A DNA stretch of 64,000 nt from positions 60,287,080 through 60,351,079 of the forward strand of contig CM045729.1 of the NCBI GenBank assembly GCA_024760905.1, in the 5' to 3' direction. The notes beneath the pieces were generated by a model. It did no database searches. It was given only the letters and a program-made list of their open reading frames with translations, and was not told the origin of the DNA. Source of the stretch: Plotosus lineatus (taxonomy: Eukaryota > Chordata > Actinopteri > Siluriformes > Plotosidae). The position numbers were made by a program, and so were the translations under genes. Shown here piece by piece: positions 57,992 through 64,000 of this stretch. Numbering within the stretch: the first letter of the stretch is position 1; every line of letters starts with the position of its first letter.

Positions 57992-58293
57992 GTGAGACAG
58001 CTAGAGAGAGAGAGAGAGAGAGAGAGAGACTGCATACAGGGTCAGTCAGAGATGAAAGGAGGCATTCTTTACTCTCTTTCGAGAGAGCACATTGCAGCTT
58101 ATTTTTTGTTTTTTAAGTTGCTTAATTCGGTAAATATATAATAAATGTGGCGCGCTCCCCAAATGTGAGCAAAACGCGGCTCATCCGCACCTCCGCTCTG
58201 TCAAGCAGGGAGTGCGCTTTGAATTCCCCATCTTAAAATGCTCCGGCGTCCTGCATGTGGGCAGAGCCCGCATTCAGCGGAGCCGCGCCACAA

Positions 58294-58355
<62 letters not shown>

Positions 58356-58683
58356 CAGAGATAGAGAGAGACCGTGTTGTGTGTGTGTGTGTGTTAATAA
58401 AAATGTTTAATAAATGGTTTAATTAATAAAATGTTAATAAAATGGTTTAATATGTTAATAAAATGTTTAAATGGTTTAATAAATAATTTTCTTTTACCTT
58501 TAACACATATTTCATACAAAATTGGTGTACTTTAATAATTTTTAAAGTGTTTATGGGGTAGTCTTGGGAGCCTTGGAACGAATCACGCATTTTACATGTA
58601 AAAATGCACCTCTACTAACGAAAACTCCAGGCTACGAAAAAGGCTCTGGAACGGATTAATTTCGTAAGTAGAGGACCGACTGT
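57327..58683. mobile_element. Tigger-like non-autonomous DNA transposon
   Basis: Left end 'cagtcggccctctacttacg'; right end its complement 'gtaagtagaggaccgactg'. TA flanks (57325-57326, 58684-58685). It is the same type as 30775-31961 but a different family by sequence. The interior carries two modules of GC-rich sequence plus (TG)n(AG)n (57885-58030 and 58250-58394), which look like a duplication. No transposase. Confidence 0.85.
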
Positions 58684-58685
58684 AT

Positions 58686-58985
58686 GGGGCCGGTGGCATA
58701 GTGATGATAGGATGATGCGCTCATGATCGACAGGTTGTGTTCAAATCCCAGTTAGACCCCCACTGTGCTAAGACCCCTGGGCAAGGTCTTAACCACAAGT
58801 GTGCCTCTGTTCACCCAGCAGTATAAATGGGTACCAGTAAAAATATACTGGGAAGGTAACCCGTGATGGACGAGCGTCCCATCCAGGAGGAGTTGAACTC
58901 CTAGTCGCTTCACGCAATGGAAACCGGAGATAAGCACCAGCCTGATGAGCCACTATGCCCCCAGGTGCAAAAAGCCCAGAGAGGA
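58686..58985 (+). repeat. S2 SINE beside the Tigger-like element
   Basis: A full-length S2 with head 'ggggccggtggcatagtg' and 'gtgttcaaatccc' and end 'ggtgcaaaaagcccagagag'. It begins directly after the TA of the transposon. Confidence 0.85.
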
Positions 58986-59103
58986 CATAAAATATCAGTG
59001 AATCATAATTAAATGTACGGCTTTGCTAATGGAACCACAAATTGGGACACAGAGTCTAAATTTTCTAGTTAAATAAAAAAAGACCTAAATCATGGCTTTA
59101 GAG

Positions 59104-59378
59104 GAGGGGTGTCAAACTCGTGCCAGAAAGGGCCATGTGGCTGCAGGTTTTTGTTTCAACCAAGCAGCAGCACACCTGACTTTGCTCATTTAATCAAATG
59201 AGTTGAGTGTTCAGGCAGTTGATTGGTCAGTCGCTGTACCGAGCACACAGATTGACCAATCAGCGGCCTGAAGACTCAGATGAGTTGATTAAATGAGCAA
59301 AGTCAGGTGTGCTGCTGCTTGGTTGAAACAAAAACCTGCAGCCACATGGCCCTTTCTGGCACGAGTTTGACACCCCTG
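59104..59378. mobile_element. Palindromic hAT MITE, perfect 8-bp TSD
   Basis: A 275-bp element that is almost wholly an inverted repeat: left 'aggggtgtcaaactcgtgcc', right its complement. The centre is around 'gagcacacagattgaccaat'. The flanking duplication ctttagag is perfect (59096-59103 and 59379-59386). The first base is G where hAT ends normally have C. Confidence 0.9.
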
Positions 59379-59634
59379 CTTTAGAGAGTCAAAACTATTC
59401 CTCAAAATGATGCACATGTTTTATGGTCTAACTTTGTGTACATTAAAATTGTCAGGCTTTAGTCTGCTCAAAAATTTACGAGTTTAGGGGTGTCCTTCTG
59501 CACAAAGGTTTTTGGAAAACACAATTCTGGGACATATCAAAAGGGAATAGATTAAAATTTGTTCAGTTTATTAGAAGTATTCTGTAGTGTGTGCTAAATC
59601 CTAAATCCCACGTCCAAAAGCGATGTGTTTAGGG

Positions 59635-60381
59635 CAGTGCTTCTCAATTATTTTCTGTTACGCCCCCCCCCTAGCAAAAAGAAAACAATTCGCGCACCCC
59701 CACCACCCACTTTCCGCCGCAACTATAAATTATAACTTTTTTCTATAATACAGTTACAGGTATATCTCTTCATTATATCGTATCCTTGTTAACATAAATA
59801 AAACAAAAGAAAGAGATATAGTTCAACTTACAAGAATAACTTTTTAACATTTTTATTAGTCTGTAAAAGAAAGTGCATCAATTTGCCTTAAATATAAAAA
59901 TAATAATATCCTTGTTACATTTTTGACAAACTTACCACACCATTTGCTGCTGAAAATAAAATCAATAAATAATTAATTCAAATTGACTTCAGAAACATTA
60001 ACTCAGGAGCACAATATATAAACACTTTAACCTACAAAACAAGAACAAATAGAACAATTTGTGCTGATTTTTTTTTCTCAAAATGAGGAAGCCAAGATTA
60101 ATGGCTACAATGAGCACGTTTTGCAGCGCACAGCTTCTCAAAGCGAGGTTTAAAGCATGACACTGCAACTCTCAGCTCCTGCTCAATGTTTAGCTGGGAC
60201 CTGTACTTGCTGCGCACAATGGGCAATGAGGGCGCCACTGCCAACTACTGGAGTGGATGTGCAATTACACTTTCTTGTAGTACGGCGGAAAAAAAGCATG
60301 TTCTCCTGGGTCACACGCGCCCCCCTCAGCATCCCATCGCGCCCCCCCAGGGGGGCGCGCCCCACTATTTGAGAAGCACTG
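59635..60381. mobile_element. Non-autonomous hAT element, perfect 8-bp TSD
   Basis: Begins 'cagtgcttctcaattatttt', ends 'atttgagaagcactg'. Duplication gtttaggg at 59627-59634 and 60382-60389. C-rich subterminal runs are found near both ends ('cgcccccccccctag', 'cgcgcccccccagg'). The short open frames near 60157-60449 are not convincing transposase. Confidence 0.9.
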
Positions 60382-60389
60382 GTTTAGGG

Positions 60390-60546
60390 GATGTTTTTGT
60401 ACAGACACCAAAACTCACAAAAACTAGTGTTCCATTAGTGACGTCGTAATCAAAGTACATTGATTAAAAAACAATCAAAGAGAAAAGATTATTTAACACT
60501 TCAAGACCCTTACTTCACCCATATACTCAGATGGGACACACACCCC

Positions 60547-60583
<37 letters not shown>

Positions 60584-61794
60584 CCTCCCATTACCTGGGC
60601 ATACATACATGATTCTTTATTATAGTATTTGTTAACACTAACAGGCGCTCAGTGCTTGAAAAATTTTTACCTAGCACGAATCAACAAAACTGCATTGTGA
60701 AACCGACGTCTGTTTATCCTTCAAAACAGCATTTGTTGGTTTCAAGGATGTGCTTTACATTATCCACTGCTGCTCCTACTCAGGAAATAAGACCATGACA
60801 CAATGCTTCCTCGTATTGTTCTTGGCAGCACTGAAGTCAAGGTGGACTTTACTAGGAAGCTGCCACAATATACTTTCAGAAACACTGCAACAGAATTTGC
60901 TGGCTATGGCATTTCTTGGTGCGTAGTTACTTTTGTTCGCACACCGTCAGCACTAATTTAACAGGAACAACATTTAAACGTAGAGTCATAAGCCAGTTCC
61001 ATATGGTCAGCCACTAACAAAATACTTCAGTTACACTCAGCATCTGAATACTACATACATAAACGTCAGATACTAAAATGAGTACTGCTTATTTTTCTCT
61101 TTAATGGCGGTGACATAGAATAAGACACGACTCCAGAACAGTGTTTGTCAGAGAAGTCTGTAGTAAGGAATGAACAGAGGGCAACAGGGGCGAAGTTGTG
61201 ACCTAATTGGGGCTTTTATCAGCCTCCCCTATGACTACATGCTGCTGAAATATAAATGCTGCTGCCCTTGCCCCAGATAAAAGAATTCATTAGGATTACC
61301 ATGTGGGCCATGACATTCCTCTTTTTCCCCTGCTCTCCCTCTCACTCTCTCCATCACTCTCACCCACGGTGTCTCAGTGAGAAGTCTGATAGCATCAAAA
61401 AGCATTTATTCTTATTGTCCACTTTTTAAGCCTGACGCATACAGGTAATTTTAGGTGCACTGTGGATTTATTTTCCATTTTAATTTGTACTATTTTTGGG
61501 GTGGCCTTTATTTAGTCTTCCTTCTGCGGGAGGTATGTGGCCAAATAACCCGTTTAACCTCACACACTCCTTCAGCTAATGACAGCCATGATGCTGGATA
61601 CAATCACATCACACATCAGGAGTTTAAGTAGACGTAAAGTAAGGTCACACAGCTGATCAGGTGGCTGGCTATAAAGTAAGAATATTTATATCTACCATAT
61701 ACTATAATTCAAGGTTGCAAGGAAAAATGTGAAGGTAGATGGAAAGTAATACTTAGAATTACAACTATCCCCTAGTGAAGTGTTTTTTTTTGTT
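60390..61794. other. Intergenic, repeat-poor, (CA)n run
   Basis: It contains a CA run at 60549-60581. Positions about 61190-61330 are repeat-free, with GATA-type words (cagataa, ttatca). No exon recognised. A distal 5' exon of ralb could lie here unseen. Confidence 0.4.
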
Positions 61795-61912
61795 GGTTGT
61801 TTGGCCATAAGCTGCCCAGGGTGTTCCCTGCCCTCACTCAAAGTTGGCTGAAATAGACACCTGCCTCTCCAAGACACTAAATTAGGATTTAGGTAGCTTA
61901 GAAAATGAATAA
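61795..61912 (+). repeat. S1 L2-tail fragment
   Basis: The tail module alone: 'gctgcccagggtgttccctg', 'gttggctgaaatagac', 'aattaggatttaggtagc', ending 'gaaaatgaataaattc'. Confidence 0.7.
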
Positions 61913-62627
61913 ATTCATGGTTTTGTTTTTTACCATGTATTTTTCAAATTTTAAAGTGAACTTGGGCATAAGAAAAGCACCATACGATTTAAAATTATCA
62001 TTAATATTACTACGAGAAGACTCTACTCCTTCACATTTAAGAAGTGGGAGAAAAACAATACAAAGCAAATATCACAGTTTTAGAATTAGTATATAACAGT
62101 TGTGTATAATATAGTTTAATCCTGTTTTGAAATCTTCTGTTAAAGGCTGTTTTCATAACTTATTTAAAATCGTTACAAGGCCTTCATCAGGTCATCTTAA
62201 AAAAATAAATAAATAAATGCAGCACCAGAACCTTAAGCTTCATTTCAACTAAAACTCGCTTTGTATGTTTTGTGTCAAAGAACCACAATCAAAATTTGCA
62301 TTTCTGCAAACCATCAGCATGTTGGAGAGAAAAGTTACGGTACAGATGGAAACCTGATGCGTTGAAGCCGTGCCTGTGGCTTGTGGTCCAGGGACTTTTG
62401 TGCAGATTAAAAGCATCACAAATTCTGCCAATTACTTCAACCTTACTTCCTAAACTTGTTCAGCTCTAAGAGGTTATACTACAAATCTGAACAACCAAGT
62501 TTTTTGAGGGAGGAGTCGCCCAAAATCCCAACAGGTGTGCGCAAAACAAAAATCATTCACATAAATCTCTCTCTGTACAATATCACTGTACTTATTTTCA
62601 TGAAAAGTGTGGCACAAGTGCAGAAAT
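61913..62627 (-). other. Possible 3' untranslated region of unidentified gene
   Basis: If the exon at 62628-62690 is real, this repeat-free stretch would follow its stop codon on the minus strand. No strong AATAAA was found nearby; ATTAAA candidates exist near 62113. Confidence 0.25.
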
Positions 62628-62690
62628 TCAGAAATATCTGATGGATCCTGATGGTTTTCTCTTCTTTTTAGCAGGCTTGTATTCAACATC
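62628..62690 (-). CDS. Possible terminal exon of an unidentified gene
   Basis: On the minus strand a pyrimidine-rich tract (ttattcttctgttttctcc) and the acceptor 'gatcag' precede an open frame of 20 codons, DVEYKPAKKKRKPSGSIRYF, then TGA. The lysine-arginine cluster would suit a nuclear or nucleolar protein tail. I do not recognise the protein. Earlier exons would lie at higher coordinates, beyond LINE D and outside the window. The alternative is chance similarity to an exon end. Confidence 0.3.
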   Translation of the reverse strand, partial: DVEYKPAKKKRKPSGSIRYF

Positions 62691-62699
62691 CTGATCAAA

Positions 62700-63255
62700 A
62701 TTATGGAGAAAACAGAAGAATAACTGGGTCAATGCACCTTAACATCCTCATTTTAATCTGCATCAAGGGGCAACATTTGATTTGTCTGAGGTTACACCCC
62801 TCTGGCCAGCAGCAAAGAATACACAGGGTGAAGATCACAGTCAAGTGGAGACCGATTTACTGACATTTTTATTCGAGTTAGTCATGTTAGTACAGACCTC
62901 ATGCTAATATAATAAAACCCCGAAATACAGTGTGGAAAATAAGCCACTGCTGGCTTTACCCATTTACAAAGAAACGAACAGTCTATAATTTTATGATGTG
63001 CACTTTAACTCTTTAGCTTTTCCCCCATGGTGTTGGACAGGTTGGAATGGAAGAGACCGATTCTATGGTCCGGTGCACACAAGTTCAAATTAGGAGAAAG
63101 TGGCAGTACTAATCTGTGTACATCATGGGTACATAGCCAGTCTATGTGAACTAGAATTCTTGCTGGTTGTTAGGGGATCAAATACTTTTTTTGTTGTTGC
63201 AAATTTGTTTATAAATAAATTTACAAATTTTACATAGTGTATTTTCAGATTAAAA
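62700..63255. other. Intergenic or intronic, nothing recognised
   Basis: No supported gene or repeat. It would be intronic if the exon at 62628-62690 is real. Confidence 0.4.
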
Positions 63256-64000
63256 TGCAGCCGTGAGGGGGGGGCACAAACCAGTGTCTCTCCCTCACGC
63301 CGGTCCCAAGCCCGGATAAATGCAGAGGGTTGCGTCAGGAAGGGCATCCGGCGTAAAACAAATGCCAAATAAACTATGCGAATCACAAGAAAGAATGACA
63401 TACCGGATCGGTCGAGGCCCGGGTTAACAACGACCGCCATCAGTGCCGTCAACCAACAGGGTGCTGATGGAAATTGGACTACTGTTGGTCGAAGACGTCG
63501 AAGAAGGAGAGGCGGGAGGCGTGTCCGTTGCCAGAGAGAGAAGAGGAAAGGCATGAGCCTAGGACTGAAAGTAGGGACTTTGAATGTTGGAACTATGACA
63601 GGAAAAGGTAGAGAGCTGGCTGACATGATGCAGAGGAGGAAGGTGGACATACTGTGTGTTCAGGAGACCAGGTGGAAAGGTCGCAAGGCTAGAAGCATAG
63701 GAGCAGGGTTTAAGCTGTTTTATCACGGTGTGGATGGGAAGAGAAATGGAGTCGGAGTCATCTTGAAGGAGGAGTTTGCCAGGAATGTTCTAGAAGTGAA
63801 AAGAGTGTCAGACAGAGTGATGAGTCTCAAGTTAGAAATTAAAGGTGTGATGGTCAATGTTGTTAGTGCTTATGCCCCACAGACAGGATGTGAGCGAGAA
63901 GAGAAGGAGAGATTCTGGAGGGAGTTAGATGAAGTGATGCAGAGTACCCCAGAGGTGAAAGAGTGGTTATTGGGGCAGACTTCAATGGACATGTTGGTGC
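63256..64000 (+). mobile_element. RTE-clade LINE copy D, 5' part, cut by window end
   Basis: It starts at the family 5' end (gcagccgtgaggggg-like). The untranslated leader includes 'caggaagggcatccggcg' (63337-63354), the segment also present in the RTE-tailed SINEs. The endonuclease reads from about 63555: LKVGTLNVGTMTGKGREL, DILCVQETRWKG, GVGVILKEEF, SAYAPQTGCE. A 1-bp deletion near 63950 shifts the frame just before the GADFNGH motif, whose bases are still present (gcagacttcaatggacatg). Confidence 0.93.

Noticed and set aside
57880..58426. CpG-containing GC-rich patches as a possible ralb promoter
   Set aside because: They lie within the Tigger-like element and are duplicated modules next to microsatellites, with no transcription start evidence.
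63123..63650. 175-codon minus-strand open frame
   Set aside because: It is antisense to the 5' part of LINE copy D; the same shadow occurs at 12366-12572 and 34911-35132.

Overview
The window looks like an AT-rich, repeat-saturated stretch of a fish genome, most likely ray-finned. The evidence is a vertebrate ralb gene with GT-AG introns, a Tc1-type transposon of the kind shared by teleosts and lampreys, V-SINE-like tRNA SINEs with an L2-type tail, an RTE-clade LINE, several hAT and Tigger-like non-autonomous elements, and dense CA, TA and CT microsatellites. The species cannot be named from sequence alone. No prokaryotic features, CRISPR arrays, rRNAs or genuine tRNA genes were seen.

Layout. 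Positions 1-52 kb hold no host gene that I can support; they are a graveyard of nested transposable elements. The main components are four copies of one RTE-clade LINE (A 1621-3977 minus, B 12174-16690 plus, C 32201-35307 minus, D 63256-64000 plus) and about 26 copies of one SINE family, here called S1. S1 has one head and body joined to three different 3' tails: L2-like, RTE-derived, and a third of unknown origin. There are also tRNA-Met-like S2 SINEs, tRNA-Val-like S3 SINEs and S4 SINEs, two related hAT elements (6170-7586, 10545-11902), a hAT element with a perfect target duplication (42627-43529), a hAT transposase C-terminal remnant (38345-39284), a fragment of a restriction-like-endonuclease (RLE) retroelement (40334-41068), a Tc1 transposon with long inverted repeats (46462-48279), a Tigger-like element (30775-31961) and a probable solo LTR (15260-16379). 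The nesting gives relative ages: LINE B was hit by a SINE and by the LTR-like insert, an S1 SINE was split by a hAT, and an S2 SINE was hit by another S2.

Positions 52.8-56.6 kb on the minus strand contain the one clear gene. It is ralb, a Ral small GTPase of 207 aa in four coding exons, with an intact P-loop, switch regions, NKSD and ETSAK motifs and a CCLL prenylation box. A Tigger/mariner-like MITE lies in its second coding intron and a GA microsatellite beside it. Upstream of it (57-61 kb) are another Tigger-like element, an S2 SINE and two hAT elements with perfect 8-bp duplications. At 62628-62690 (minus) a short open frame behind a good splice acceptor may be the last coding exon of an unidentified neighbouring gene. 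The window ends inside LINE D.

How it fits together: the transposons are parasites of one another. The S1 SINEs carry tails resembling the RTE LINE and an L2-type LINE and presumably borrowed those reverse transcriptases. The short hAT elements share terminal repeats with the transposase remnant near 38.6 kb. Every transposon coding frame visible here is broken, so ralb and possibly the 62.6-kb exon are the only functional coding sequences seen.
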